64,000 nucleotides of DNA from Bacteroides nordii WAL 11050 = JCM 12987 (GCA_000613465.1 BAJA01000020.1:29755-93754), one strand, 5' to 3'. Shown: positions 31,377 to 43,286, numbered from the stretch's first letter. Program-made: numbers and translations. Notes: generated by a model not told the origin, from the letters alone.

Positions 31377-32318
31377 ATGTCAAAAGTAACCGTAGTAGGC
31401 GCAGGTAACGTAGGTGCTACATGTGCAAATGTACTTGCTTTCAATGAAGTAGCAGACGAAGTAGTAATGCTGGACGTAAAAGAAGGCGTTTCAGAAGGTA
31501 AGGCAATGGATATGATGCAGACAGCTCAACTGTTGGGATTCGACACTACCATTGTTGGTTGCACCAATGATTATGCTCAGACTGCAAACTCTGACGTTGT
31601 TGTTATCACTTCTGGTATTCCTCGTAAACCGGGTATGACTCGCGAAGAACTGATTGGTGTGAATGCTGGTATCGTGAAATCAGTAGCTGAAAACATCCTG
31701 AAATATTCTCCTAACGCTATTATCGTAGTTATCTCTAACCCGATGGATACAATGACTTACTTGTCACTGAAAGCTTTGGGTGTACCCAAGAATCGTATCA
31801 TTGGTATGGGTGGTGCTTTGGATAGCTCACGTTTCAAATATTTCTTGTCTCAGGCTTTGGGTTGCAATGCTAACGAAGTAGAAGGTATGGTTATCGGTGG
31901 TCATGGTGATACTACTATGATTCCTTTGACTCGTTTTGCTACTTACAAAGGTATGCCGGTTTCTAACTTCCTGTCAGCAGAACAGTTGGAGAAAGTTGCG
32001 GCTGACACAATGGTAGGTGGTGCTACACTGACTAAACTATTGGGTACTTCTGCATGGTATGCACCGGGTGCAGCAGGAGCATTTGTAGTGGAATCTATCA
32101 TCCGTGATCAGAAGAAGATGATTCCTTGCTCTGTAGCTTTGGAAGGTGAATATGGGGAAAACGATCTTTGCTGTGGAGTACCTGTAATTCTGGGTAAGAA
32201 CGGTATCGAGAAAATCGTGGAACTTCCGTTGAACGAAGAAGAAATGGCTAAGTTCAAAGCAAGTGCTGAGGCTGTTCGCAAAACAAATGCAGCTTTGAAA
32301 GAAGTAGGTGCTCTTTAA
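31377..32318 (+). CDS. mdh: Malate dehydrogenase
   Basis: A 313-residue cytosolic NAD-dependent malate dehydrogenase that interconverts malate and oxaloacetate in the reductive branch of the TCA cycle. It has the Rossmann glycine motif GAGNVGA, the mobile-loop arginines in GIPRKPGMTREEL, the substrate segment ISNPMDTMT and the catalytic histidine in GGHGDTTM. The length and the LDH-like subtype are typical of Bacteroidota. It stands alone with its own promoter and a terminator at 32348-32388. Confidence 0.97.
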   Translation: MSKVTVVGAGNVGATCANVLAFNEVADEVVMLDVKEGVSEGKAMDMMQTAQLLGFDTTIVGCTNDYAQTANSDVVVITSGIPRKPGMTREELIGVNAGIVKSVAENILKYSPNAIIVVISNPMDTMTYLSLKALGVPKNRIIGMGGALDSSRFKYFLSQALGCNANEVEGMVIGGHGDTTMIPLTRFATYKGMPVSNFLSAEQLEKVAADTMVGGATLTKLLGTSAWYAPGAAGAFVVESIIRDQKKMIPCSVALEGEYGENDLCCGVPVILGKNGIEKIVELPLNEEEMAKFKASAEAVRKTNAALKEVGAL

Positions 32319-32347
32319 TAAAGAAGGGGTTATATACTTGAAATAAT

Positions 32348-32388
32348 AAAAAGGACGGTTCTTCTGTAAGGGGGGAATCGTCCTTTTT
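32348..32388 (+). terminator. mdh terminator
   Basis: AAAAAGGACG (32348-32357) pairs perfectly with CGTCCTTTTT (32379-32388), and the T run is part of the right arm. It also serves minus-strand transcription through the A run. Confidence 0.85.
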
Positions 32389-32466
32389 CTGTCTGGTCTT
32401 TTGCTTTTAAAACCCTATTTGTAATCCAGCTGAAATATAATCAATACTAAGAAGAGTTACCTGAAT

Positions 32467-34530
32467 TTAAGGAATAAATTTACTTAACTTTCCACAATGG
32501 GTTATTGTTAATTTATGCATAGCTCTTGTCACTGCTACATAAAGCATACTTTTATCAATTGCCGAACAATAGTTTCTATCATTCATCTGTGGTATAATAA
32601 CTTCGTCAAACTCCAGTCCTTTCGCCATGTGCGACGAAGTGATGAGGATACCTTTTACAAAAGCCGAACTTTGGTTCGACAGGAAATAAACATTTTCTAT
32701 GTATGTCTGAAGTTTTTCTGCAAGGGATTTTGCCTGAACTTCTGTTTTACATACAATCCCAAGTGATTTATAATTTGATTTCTTAAAAGTGAATATTAAA
32801 TCTGTAATACCGGATATCTCTTCTTCTGTATTTCTGTATTGAAGAATCACTGGTTGTTTACCATGTCTTACGATAGGTTCTAACTCTTCATTGAGCAGAA
32901 TTTTTTGTGCAAAACAGGTAATTTCAAAAGTAGAACGATAACTTTTGCATAGTTTCATCACCTCTCCCGTTGTAAATACTCTTTGAATCATATCAGCAGT
33001 GGATGAGCCATAGGGATTGACTGATTGGGATGCATCACCCAGAATCGTCTTCCGGCAAGGATAAAGTTTTTGAATGACTTTATACTGTATAGGAGAATAA
33101 TCTTGCATTTCGTCTATCAGGATATGCTTGACATGACTGTGAGTTTTTTTTCCCTCCAATGCTATATGTAGGTATGCTAAAGGAGCTAAATCAGAATATT
33201 CCAACGTATGACTTTTGCGCATCCTTAACATTTCGCTTTTTCCTGCCCATTCAAAAAAGTTCTTATAGACCTGAATATCATTATTGCCGGCAAACATTTT
33301 TCTTACTTCTTTTTTCAACAGATTTTTCTCTGCGGTAGTAACTGTAAAATTGTATTTGATTGTCATCATTTCCAGAATATAATCGGTCATCGTCTCAAAA
33401 CGTTGGCGCATTGGGTAGCGGCTGAATCGCCTGAATTGTTCATCAATAAATTCGGCCGGAATAGTGATGTGTCTGGTTAGTTTTACGTCTGTTGCTCTGA
33501 AATAGTTATTTTCCATATATAGAATAAACTTATCGAGGAGTGAGATGAAATCAAATGAAGCCTTATACTGTATCCTTTCGATAAATCCTTCTGTAGGCTT
33601 TTCAAGTAATTCTGTTACTTGTTCAAAGAAGTTCTGGTATTTATATTTGTGACCGAGTACATCCGAAAGAATATATTCCATACTGGTTTCGGGAACAGTC
33701 TCCTCACCAAGTTCCGGGAGTACATTAGAGATGTAATCGGTAAAAACTTTGTTGGGCGAAACCACCAATATGTTTTTGGAGGAAATATCTCCTTTCAGTG
33801 TATAAAGAAGATAAGCGATGCGATGTAAGGCGATGGAGGTTTTACCCGATCCGGCAACTCCTTGTATGATAAGTACGTGTGCATCTTCATTACGAATAAT
33901 GCGGTTCTGTTCCCGCTGAATGGTTGTGACAATGTTTTTCATTTTATCATCAGCGTTCGAACTTAGTTCTTTCTGTAAAATATCGTCATGTACAGTCAGA
34001 GAGCTTTCAAGCATATATTCCATTTTGCCATTACGGATATGGTACTGACGTTTCAGTAAAATCTCTCCGCTTATTTCACCCAAAGGGGATGAATATGTAG
34101 CTTTCCCCAGTTCATTGTCGTAAAACATGCCTGCGATGGGAGCTCTCCAGTCATATATCCGGTTTATCTTTTTGTTGGTGTCATAAAATGTGTGTATTCC
34201 TATATAAACCGGTATTGTCGTCTGGCTTTTCTTCCTTTCTTCTTTAAAATCTATCCGGCCGAAGTAAGGACTGTCTACTATTTTATTCAGTCTTTTGCGC
34301 TTGTCAATCACATTTTCACCCAATGCAAAATGATTTAAGATACTTTCTCTCATAGAACGAATTTCATGTGGATCAATATCTTTATTTGACCATAAATACT
34401 CTTTGTACTCTTGTAGTGTATCTACGTGTTCTTTCACTGATACACTCGTATTATTAATCACGTCGTTGAGGGTATTAATTATCTCCTGCAAATATTCTTT
34501 CTCTTGCTCTTCTGTTTTATTAAATACCAT
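32467..34530 (-). CDS. UvrD/HelD-like superfamily 1 helicase
   Basis: A 687-residue SF1 ATPase. The Walker A is IQGVAGSGKTS, the Walker B region LIDEMQDYS, with motif III/IV sequences GDASQSVNP and CKSYRSTFEI and the C-terminal motif AKGLEFDEVI plus VAVTRAMHKLTI. The N-terminal 200 residues are a HelD-type arm with DWRAPIAGMFYD, so removal or recycling of RNA polymerase is a better guess than DNA repair. A TAACTTTG-type -7 element is at 34571-34578 (minus strand). Confidence 0.85.
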   Translation of the reverse strand: MVFNKTEEQEKEYLQEIINTLNDVINNTSVSVKEHVDTLQEYKEYLWSNKDIDPHEIRSMRESILNHFALGENVIDKRKRLNKIVDSPYFGRIDFKEERKKSQTTIPVYIGIHTFYDTNKKINRIYDWRAPIAGMFYDNELGKATYSSPLGEISGEILLKRQYHIRNGKMEYMLESSLTVHDDILQKELSSNADDKMKNIVTTIQREQNRIIRNEDAHVLIIQGVAGSGKTSIALHRIAYLLYTLKGDISSKNILVVSPNKVFTDYISNVLPELGEETVPETSMEYILSDVLGHKYKYQNFFEQVTELLEKPTEGFIERIQYKASFDFISLLDKFILYMENNYFRATDVKLTRHITIPAEFIDEQFRRFSRYPMRQRFETMTDYILEMMTIKYNFTVTTAEKNLLKKEVRKMFAGNNDIQVYKNFFEWAGKSEMLRMRKSHTLEYSDLAPLAYLHIALEGKKTHSHVKHILIDEMQDYSPIQYKVIQKLYPCRKTILGDASQSVNPYGSSTADMIQRVFTTGEVMKLCKSYRSTFEITCFAQKILLNEELEPIVRHGKQPVILQYRNTEEEISGITDLIFTFKKSNYKSLGIVCKTEVQAKSLAEKLQTYIENVYFLSNQSSAFVKGILITSSHMAKGLEFDEVIIPQMNDRNYCSAIDKSMLYVAVTRAMHKLTITHCGKLSKFIP

Positions 34531-34668
34531 AACTCTTTCATTATTATATTAAAACGGTCTGAAAAGACAGCAAAGTTAGTTCATTCCATTGGGGCGATAA
34601 ATAGTTATTTATAGCTATATATCCAGCCTTTTTTCTACTTTTGTATACTTTATTTCAAATGCGGAAAG

Positions 34669-35253
34669 ATGGATATTCTTGATATGGCGGGACGGAACCA
34701 GCAAAAAGCCTGGGAGATAATAGAGAGTACCGGTGTTATCCCGATATGGGAAAGTATTGGTGCAAAAGTGAATTTGGTGGGTTCCTTGAGTACAGGGTTA
34801 TTAATGAAACACCGGGATATTGATTTGCATATTTATACCTCGCCTTTGAGCCTGGCTGACAGTTTCCGGGCAATGGCGAAACTTTCAGAAAATATAGCTA
34901 TAAAGAAGATGGAGTGTGTAAATCTTTTGCATACTGTTGAAGCCTGTGTGGAGTGGCATGCCTGGTATCAGGATTCTGAGAGTGAACTTTGGCAGATTGA
35001 TATGATTCATATCCGGAAAGGTTCCCGATATGATGGCTATTTTGAAAAAGTGGCGGAACGTTTGAGAGCTGTTTTGACTGACGAAACAAGACTGGCTATT
35101 TTGAAATTGAAGTATGAAACTCCTGAAACGGAAAAGATTATAGGGATAGAATATTATCAGGCTGTTATTCGGGATGGAGTAAGAAGTTATGCGGAATTTG
35201 AGGTATGGCGGCAAGAGCATCCGGTTACAGGCATTGTAGAATGGATGCCATGA
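34669..35253 (+). CDS. Nucleotidyltransferase-fold protein
   Basis: A 194-residue protein with a nucleotidyltransferase signature: GSLSTGLL followed by RDIDLHIYT (the Asp pair), and a third acidic strand LWQIDMIHI. Its substrate is unknown. It is a stand-alone gene with a TACTTTTG -7 element at 34636-34643. The gene ends in TGA, so the chromosomal background uses TGA as a stop. Confidence 0.65.
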   Translation: MDILDMAGRNQQKAWEIIESTGVIPIWESIGAKVNLVGSLSTGLLMKHRDIDLHIYTSPLSLADSFRAMAKLSENIAIKKMECVNLLHTVEACVEWHAWYQDSESELWQIDMIHIRKGSRYDGYFEKVAERLRAVLTDETRLAILKLKYETPETEKIIGIEYYQAVIRDGVRSYAEFEVWRQEHPVTGIVEWMP

Positions 35254-35269
35254 TGTGTCGATATGAGAT

Positions 35270-36037
35270 TTAACTCAACAGCCCCAGTTTCAATCCGGTA
35301 TTAATGGCTTCAATAGAATTTTGTACACCTAATTTATGTAATAGATTCTGCCGATGGATATGAACCGTATGGATACTGATACAAAGTTTGTCAGCTATCT
35401 CTTTACTTAGAAGCCCTTTCTGAATATACTGTAAGATTTCGGTTTCACGTTGCGTCAGAATTATTTGTGTTGTTGATAATAGAGAGGGAGAGAATATTTC
35501 TCCGTTTTTAAGATTTAGTACAGCACAATCTACTTGATTGGATTCCTTTTGATTGGGGGCAATATCCATATTTCCTATTATGAGCCAGGCTTTTCCGTTA
35601 TGAGCCTGTTCTAAAACCTGCTGTTTGCTGATAACTCGTATATATTGTTGTCTGGCATTACGTACCCGGAAACTATAGATATTACAGTAATCATTCCTTT
35701 GTTCGATAGGTAAACTGAATATAAACTTACCAAGATCAACCTGCAACCGTTTTAGTTGTGATAAATCATCAGGATGAATGCGTGATTCTAAATAATCACC
35801 TTGTCTTTCCAATGTGGCTATCTTGTGGCTGTCATATCCCAGTAAATCTACGAAGTTGGAGGATGCGAAAGCATACCTGCATTTATAAACATCAACAACA
35901 AATGTACAGTTGTGACTTAGTTTAGACATGCGGTGAAGCATGCTTTTGTCACGTTCCCAAAGACAGTAATCAATGTCTGATGCTGATAGATGCTGCTTTG
36001 CCCACATTTCTTCCCTGGTTATATTCATTGACCTCAT
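35270..36037 (-). CDS. PAS-domain LuxR-type transcription regulator
   Basis: A 255-residue regulator. The N-terminal two-thirds resemble a PAS sensor (FVDLLGYDSHKIATLE, DYLESRIHPDDLSQL). The C-terminal 65 residues are a LuxR-type HTH (LTQRETEILQYIQKGLLSKEIAD, in part, with VHIHRQNLLHKLGV). A minus-strand TACCTTTG promoter element lies at 36071-36078. The ligand and targets are unknown. Confidence 0.85.
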   Translation of the reverse strand: MRSMNITREEMWAKQHLSASDIDYCLWERDKSMLHRMSKLSHNCTFVVDVYKCRYAFASSNFVDLLGYDSHKIATLERQGDYLESRIHPDDLSQLKRLQVDLGKFIFSLPIEQRNDYCNIYSFRVRNARQQYIRVISKQQVLEQAHNGKAWLIIGNMDIAPNQKESNQVDCAVLNLKNGEIFSPSLLSTTQIILTQRETEILQYIQKGLLSKEIADKLCISIHTVHIHRQNLLHKLGVQNSIEAINTGLKLGLLS

Positions 36038-36208
36038 ATAGTATGGCTATAAATTATTGTTTTTGTTCCACAAAGGTAAAATTAATCTTTAATGATGGAA
36101 ATAATTATAGAGGTTAGATACTGTTTTATTATTGGGAATGGTGTAGTTTTACTTTAGCTAAGTTTTCTTTTATACTCATTTAATGATAGAATAAAGAAAG
36201 AATACACT

Positions 36209-36216
36209 TATCTTTG
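36209..36216 (+). promoter_or_regulatory. -7 promoter element TATCTTTG
   Basis: It fits TAnnTTTG and lies just before the leader of the next gene, which favours translation starts at 36252 or 36273 over the TTG-like one at 36222. Confidence 0.55.
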
Positions 36217-36272
36217 TATTAGTGATTGTTTGTAACCGGAATATTACAATAATGCCGGGTGATAATAAAATT

Positions 36273-36713
36273 ATGAAGACAAAAGAAATAGATCGTTTTT
36301 CGGAAGTTCCACAAGACTATCCTCTGTGCATTAATTATCAATGTCCTCGGGCGTCTACTTGTTTGAGGCAATTAGTTGCACAGGAAGCTGCTGATAGTAT
36401 AAAGTTTTTAATGATTATCAATCCGAAGCATCAAGCTACTTTGAAAAAAGATTGCCCTTATTATCGTTCAAGTACCAAAGTTCGCTTTGCCAAAGGTTTT
36501 ATGAATATCATAGAGAATCTGACTCAAAAGCAAATACGGGAAGTTATTCCTCAACTGATAAATCGATTCAGTGAAAGAACATATTATCGTATTCGTAAAG
36601 GAGAGCGCTTACTCTCACCTGCCGAGCAACAAAGTGTGGTGAATATTTTCAAAAAGTATGGGCTGACCGAGCCGATTGTATTTGATGATTATATAGAGGA
36701 CTATGAGTGGTAG
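36273..36713 (+). CDS. DUF6078-like protein
   Basis: About 146 residues from ATG 36273; an in-frame ATG at 36252 is possible. It has a Cys-rich N-terminal part (LCINYQCPRASTCLRQ and DCPYYRS) which may bind a metal, then a basic helical part (TYYRIRKGERLLSPAEQQ) like a DNA-binding segment. It resembles Bacteroides DUF6078 proteins. The function is unknown. Confidence 0.65.
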   Translation: MKTKEIDRFSEVPQDYPLCINYQCPRASTCLRQLVAQEAADSIKFLMIINPKHQATLKKDCPYYRSSTKVRFAKGFMNIIENLTQKQIREVIPQLINRFSERTYYRIRKGERLLSPAEQQSVVNIFKKYGLTEPIVFDDYIEDYEW

Positions 36714-36738
36714 AACTGGCTATAGTATAATGTACTTT

Positions 36739-36822
36739 TTGCCATCACATTGGCAGGACTCTGCCAATGTGATGGCAAGGTGTTGCCAATAGGTTGGCAA
36801 AGTCTTGCCAGTACGATGGCAA
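36739..36822. repeat. Palindrome cluster built on TTGCCA / TGGCAA
   Basis: An 18-base perfect inverted repeat (36739-36756 and 36761-36778, four-base loop) is followed by two more TTGCCA...TGGCAA pairs to 36822. It lies after a gene end. Confidence 0.8.
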
Positions 36823-36871
36823 AAGAGGATATAATATCTGTGTAAATATCGAATTACGTATAGGCTCTAAG

Positions 36872-36935
36872 AAAATAATAAAAGTTGGTTATAAAGGTTT
36901 GAAAAACCTTTATAACCAACTTTTATTATTTTTCA
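36872..36935. terminator. Bidirectional terminator with 29-base perfect arms
   Basis: Arms at 36872-36900 and 36904-36932 are exact reverse complements with a 3-base loop; each side has its own T run. It separates the plus-strand gene ending at 36713 from the minus-strand peptidase/BspA gene ending at 36962. Confidence 0.9.
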
Positions 36936-36961
36936 ATCCGTATTTGTCGGATAGGCTATGA

Positions 36962-39900
36962 TTAGAAAATCACTTTAATACCATCGATTATGTAAACACC
37001 CGGATTAAGGGTAACCGTGTTAGAACCGGGTTTAACGGAGATTGATACGACAGGTATACCTGAGATGGCAAATATGTCGATATCTTGTTCCACATCCGAA
37101 ATTATCACAAGGTTTGAACCTTCTTTGATAAGTTTTATTTTTTCTCCTTGAGGGAGTGTCTGGTTGTCAGTACCTGTAATGTTTACTTTACCAACTTCGA
37201 ATGAATCTTCGACTCCGAAAGTATTAGCCTTAGCATAAACCGAGAAAGGCGCGATCATAAGGTCTGTTTCTTCATCGGCGATACGGTTAAAGCTGTAACC
37301 TTCATCATCAAGTAAGTATGTGTCTGGAGCAACGTTGGTGGAAGTATAGTTACCAAACAGAGTGAAATCCTTACCCGCTTTTGTGATAGATTCTGCCACC
37401 GGAGTCATAGGTACGTCAAACATAAGCGATTCGTCTGCTTGTGTGGCAGGACTACCATTCGCACGGAATGTAAAGTCGACAGTATCATCCACTTCTCCGT
37501 TAAGATGTATCATATAAGGTTTATTAGCTTCAATCGAGGGCTGGTTCTCAAGTATTATAGCGTCTTCGTTGAATGATAATATACTGACTGTATGGTTACC
37601 CGAAGTACCAATCGTATAGTCATTACCTTTTCCATCCGACATGTACTTGGGTACGAACGGTAAGACTATACCTTTCCATTCTTTACTTTCATTTCCGGTT
37701 GGGTAGTTCAGTTTGACTGACAGTGAGATATTTTTTTCACCGAGATTAAAACTTGCCGGAGCATTGAAAGCAAAACCGTCAGTGAGGACAATGTCGGTTG
37801 AAGCCACGCGTGAACCACCACTGTTGATCACAATGTTTGATTTTGAAGAGATTGATTTTTCCAAACCTTCTGCAAGATATATTATACAGTTGGGGTTTAT
37901 ACCCTCAAACGATTGATCGTTTATGCCTGTGGTATTACGTACACGGGTAGAACTTTGATCCTTGTCAGACTGTGAGTTTCCAAAAAGCGTGATACTCGTC
38001 AACGAAGAACATCCGTCAAAAGCTCCGGCGTCTATCGCATCGACCGAATTGAGTGTTAGCGATTCGAGTTGCGAACAGCCGGCGAACGCATTTTTTCCTA
38101 TAGAGGTAACGTTTTCCGGAATCACTACATTTGTGAGGTTTTCCATTCCGGCAAATGCATTTGAAGGTATTTCGCTGTTTTCAATGGCAGACATGTCAAT
38201 GGTTTCCAAAGACGTGAAGTTTTCACGTATGTGTTCAAAGGCCTTATCGGTCATTTCTCCCGACAATCCGAGTTCAACAATCCCATCGGCTTCTTCTTTA
38301 TCAATATGGATCACTTCTTCCGGTTTAAGAACCGCACCTTCAACAGGAACCATCGTGATTTCAACTTCCATATCCGACTGTAGGTTAGTGATCACATAAA
38401 TACCGTTTTCATCTGGAAGAGCAACTTCACCGGCTATTTTGACTTTAGGAGTCATATTCGGAGTTTCGGAAACGACCGTAAATTTGTAATCGCAACCTTC
38501 CTTGTAGAGGGTTTTACGTTCATTAGAACCTTGAACAAACAGAGCCATATTGACACCATTCCATACATTTACCTCATTAAGGTTTACAAAGTTGACTTTA
38601 GATTTTCCGGACACATCTTTGACCTTGATATCATAATGGAACACCACGTCAATGATATGGTTTTGCGGACAAGATAGATATTTCGGATCTGTTACATTAC
38701 CATAGAATTTCACTAGATAATAACCGCCGGGATTGAAGAAATCAGTGGGATCGAGTGGATCAAGCTGATTTGTTACATCTTGTTTATTGTCATAAAGTTT
38801 AAATGCAACTCCAGGACGGTAGGTCGGATTGGGTTTATAAGAGGTTGGCTTAAAATTGGGCAAGCCAAGCATTACAGTTTTAGTTGCACTTCCTACAGGT
38901 CCCTCAATTTGGGTCAATGGTTCTCTTTCCGAATATTGGAAAGTTCTGTCCGGGTCAATCTGAATGTTATAGAATACTTTTGAAGTTGTATGTTGGAGTT
39001 CTTTCCAGAATTCACTGTTCGTATATGCCGATTCAGTACCTTTGGGCACTTCAAGGGTTATTTGAGTATTCGTTGGGAATGGATTACTTTTCAATGGTAC
39101 CGGAGTTTTTGACAGAACAACTATCTTTTCAAGTTTAATGCATGCTGCGAAAGCGCCACTTCCAATATAAGCTACTTTTTCCGGAATTGTAATTTCTTTT
39201 ACATTGATACAACGATAGAATGCATTTTCTTCTATACTCTCCAGATTCTTAGGCAGAAGGATTGTTGACAGAGCCGTTTTTCCCATCGGATTTGATGCTG
39301 CAAAAGCATTTGTAGGCAGTGAGTTTGGAGTGGGCAGACTTTTTATTGTCACATCGGTCAAGTCAAGAGCTACAAGTTTATCTGCATTCTTCTGCAATGT
39401 CGCAAAATCGGAGGCATTCATCTCACCCATTAGTTTGAGTCGTGAAGGGAAAACTTCGGAAGTTTTTGATGCAAGCTCTCCTGCATGGAGGTTCATAGCT
39501 GTATAAGTTTCGTCTCCGGCAGCCACTACTTGTATGGCTATGTCAAGATCTTCACGTACACTTTCAACCTTTATTTGGGCTACTCCCTGACGATCAGCCA
39601 CAATCTTACCATTGATCGACACCGTTATTGCGTCGGCAACAGAAACCGGCATGATCTTACATGTAAAGTCCATACCATGGACGATCTGATCAATAGCCCC
39701 CTGGATAGTGGCTCCCTGAACAGAAGATGGCATAGTGATCTTGTGGTACAACACCTCATTACCTACAGCCTTGATTGAATCTTTTACGTTTTCATTTATT
39801 CCTTTGACGAGATGCCATTCTTTCTTGTTGTACGAAGTTGCGACACGTACAAGATTGCCCTCACGTACCGAAGCTTCTTTCACCTGACAACTGAAGCTAC

Positions 39901-42635
39901 ATGGCAGGTCGCCGTAATTCGTTCCTGAGTTAGTAAACACAGGCGAAATGAATTCTTTAATAGCACCATTAGCATCCGTAAGTACGGCAGCATAGAACAT
40001 TAAGCGTCATCCTGAGGAATAGCCAATGCGTTGGCACGTATGGTAAATGTCTTGCCGGAAATAACATTGATTGCGTCGGTTACCAGTCCTACACCACCCC
40101 TTGAATCAGTTAACTTCCACGAAGATATGCGAGTAGTAGGTTGTGGCTGAACAAAATTAGCGTGAATCATAGTGTTGGCGTTGACGGTGATGGTATATCT
40201 GTTATCAGTTCCGGCATTCAATTTGGTTGTATTGGCGAAAACTTCCATTCTGGCATCACCAAAACGATTGTCAGTTTCAACGGTGAATGAGAACAATGAA
40301 CCGGGTGTCACTTCAAGACTTTCGGAATCAGGAGTGATCTTTACACCTTCTGTCTCCTCAAGAACAATCATATAGGAAGAAGCCGGAACAGGATTTTCTT
40401 CAACGATCTCTTTGAAATCCTGCCAGTTCTCCTTTGACGAATATGCTGTTTTTGCGTTAACCGGTACTACAAGTTTAGATTTAGGTGTTCCTGTGAACAC
40501 ACACCAGTTGATCCATGCCGGCGATTGACGGCGTACAATGACTTCTCTCAGATTACTGCAATTTAAGAATATATTGTATTCGTAAGTACCCACTGATGCC
40601 GGAATTTCGATTTTTTGCAGACCAGTGGCATTGAAACAGCCATTTTTCAAAATGGTGAGAGACTTTGGCAACTTAATATGTTGTAACGAATGGTAGCCAC
40701 TGAATGCTTTAGTGGGGATAGCGTTAGCAGGATTCGAACCATTGGCTACTATGTTCACACCAGAAATATCAAGCATGGTTAGCTTCATACGTTCGCGTAT
40801 AAATGTGAAATCACGGACGTCGATCGTTCCATAAAGTGTCAGTTCCTTAATCGTTCCGGCATCGGCTTCACTGATAAGCTTTTCAAGGTTACCGGCAGTT
40901 ACCCATAGATTACGTTTATTCACTACATCCTCCATTGACTGTACGATAATACGGATTTGCTGGTCAGTGGTGACATTTTCAATTTTGTAAACATTATCGG
41001 CACTTGGAGTCAGGATGAATCCGTTTGCTTTGACTGTAACAACCTTGTCAGGGGAAGCGGATTGGACTTTAAATGTGTAGTCGCGACCTTTGATTACTTT
41101 TACATCGGCATACGATATGATAGCTCCGTCTACGTTGAGCGGTATGTCAATTGAAAAATACGGTATGGAATTGTTTTTTGCTTTAATCTCATTTATTGTG
41201 ATGAGGTCGCCGGTAACGGGCAACCACTCGTCAGAGCCGTTGGCTATAGTGACCATACGGATTATATCATCGTTAGCGACAACGGTTTCGGCAGGTACCG
41301 AACATGTAAAATCAGAATAAAGTCTTGGCATCATCACCTGCATTGCTTGAAGTGATAGCCCTTTACCATCATGCAGTAATGTTTTCAATTTCCCATTAGC
41401 AGAGAAAAGAGCCACAGAAATTTTTCCTGAGAAATTTTCATATGAAACGTTTTTAAAGGCACCTGCTCTTATGCTGAACTTCATTCCAGGGTTGATATCT
41501 ACTGCGTCGGAAGTTATACCGATCTGACGTTCGTCGGCTGTGATATGAACAGGTGACCACTTGACTGTTGTTTCGGCAGGTTTGATATTATAGATGATAG
41601 TGGTCTGGTCGTTGAAACTGTGTGATGTACTTACAGTGGGGTTGAGAGCGTCGGAAGAAAAATAACCGTTGGCCGAACCACCCCAGCCCCAATTGATGTG
41701 GAAATAAGGTACTGAACCTTTTATCTCATATCCGTCGCACACAAAAGCATGACCTACTGAGACATCTTGACCACTATAGATCACTGGTCGTCCGGCATTG
41801 ATCTCGTCAACAATTATGGCATCCCATACAGTACGGTCGGTTTCCGAACGCTTTTTATAGGATACCCCTGGGTCATATCCGAAAAATGATATAAGGGCGG
41901 CAGGAACACGTACTTCAAAGGCACTCGAACCATACATTCCGAAATCTGTTTTTATTGATATAGCACAATGAGCCATCAGTGTAGCCACAGCATCAGCTTC
42001 GGCTGTAGAATATCCTGAACGATAGTTATCCATTCTCATATTACCCCAATCATATTGGGTATTGAAATCAGTACCGTCAAGTGAGCCATTACCCATTGAG
42101 GGGTAATTATAATATTTCATAACGGTAGCCATGGCAGTACCAACGCAACCTACAAGGCGGCGGTTAGGTATCTGACTGTTGAATGGAGCTTCCTGACTCC
42201 ATTCCGGAGTTTTGATAGACTTTGTCAGTGAAGTTTGCATACTTACACGCTTGCGAAGCTCGGTGATATTATTTCCAACCGGTTTTACAGCATTGTTAAG
42301 CATCATTGTAGTGACATCAGATATTTCATCTGGCACATATGAAGACTCATAGGAGTATCCAACAACCGGGATTGCCTTGTCATCAGCCGATATGATGATA
42401 AATCCTTGTCCATCCTTGGCATTAAATACATAATAAATAGGTGTTCCGTCACTTTTTTGTGAGGTATACACCAATTCAAAAGCACTGGGAGAGCTTAGTC
42501 GCGAAATGTTACCAGCATTAAAAAAATTAGCAGCGGCTTCAGCAGCTTCTTCTGTAGTCAACATTTTGGCATGGAGCTGTACGGGTAAACAGCACACACC
42601 AGAAGAAGCAGTACTTGTAAAAACTGTTTCAGCAT
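36962..42635 (-). pseudogene. Very long C10 peptidase with BspA-like leucine-rich repeats, two frameshifts
   Basis: The reading from ATG 42633-42635 gives a signal peptide (MLKQFLQVLLLLV) that shifts by one base near 42599 into the main frame (VCCLPVQLHAKM). Then follow a Spi pro-domain and a C10 cysteine peptidase with Cys in LVGCVGTAM, His in VGHAFVCDGY, and HINWGWGG. BspA-like LRR_5 repeats follow (AFSGYHSLQHIKLPKSLTIL is one). At about 40000 a missing T in GCTTAATG splits the protein; the rest (MFYAAVLTD...) has more LRR_5 repeats (NAFAGMENLTNVVIPENVTS) and a C-terminal sorting-like domain. Total about 1890 residues. The streptopain-type protease would be secreted. Confidence 0.75.
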
Positions 42636-43286
42636 AAGATAAATAGCTTTTAATTAAGTTATAAATAATATAAATGTTTAATATGAATACGGCAAACCTG
42701 TGAGGCGTATAGGTTATGAATCAATAAACATAAATTCGCTCATTATTAGTGTCTTATTTTATCGATAGGACACTTGATTTTTATCAAAAACTATTACGGG
42801 GTGCAAATTTAACTATATTTTCATAACAAACTATCTCATTTTTTTTATTAAAAAATACAAATAGATGTCCAAAATCAGGTGATATAATAAAGGATAAAAA
42901 TAGTTATTCAGGTCAGAAGATGATAAAGAAATGGAAAACTCAAATCACTCAGTATGATTCAAGGTTTCGATCTGATTGTTAATGTCACCTAAAAAAACTT
43001 TATGCTTATAAATAAATTGGTGGAAGGGAAGCTTTCGAGTATATTGCCAAAGTATTCGTACGTTGTTAATGAAGAAATTCAAAATATTTTTGGCTGTTTT
43101 ATAGAATAGTTAAGAACTGCCAGTCCATTTAAGCAAGATTATTTCGAAATTTTTGGGATACTGGATATTACTTATCGTTGATTAATATATCAAGGTATTC
43201 TATTCTTATTATATCGAGAGGGAGATAAATTCAATGGTGTATAATTGTTATGAAATGAAGTCTTTCCTTTTCAAAATTAAAGTAAA
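42636..43286. other. Gene-free AT-rich stretch
   Basis: Upstream leader of the peptidase gene and AT-rich DNA. One short open stretch (about 43012-43110, NKLVEGKLSSILPKYS) looks like the tail of a lost gene but cannot be assigned. No RNA or repeat was recognised. Confidence 0.5.

Noticed and set aside
42930..43250. A gene in the AT-rich gap
   Set aside because: Only short open stretches without start, ribosome-binding site or similarity that I can name.
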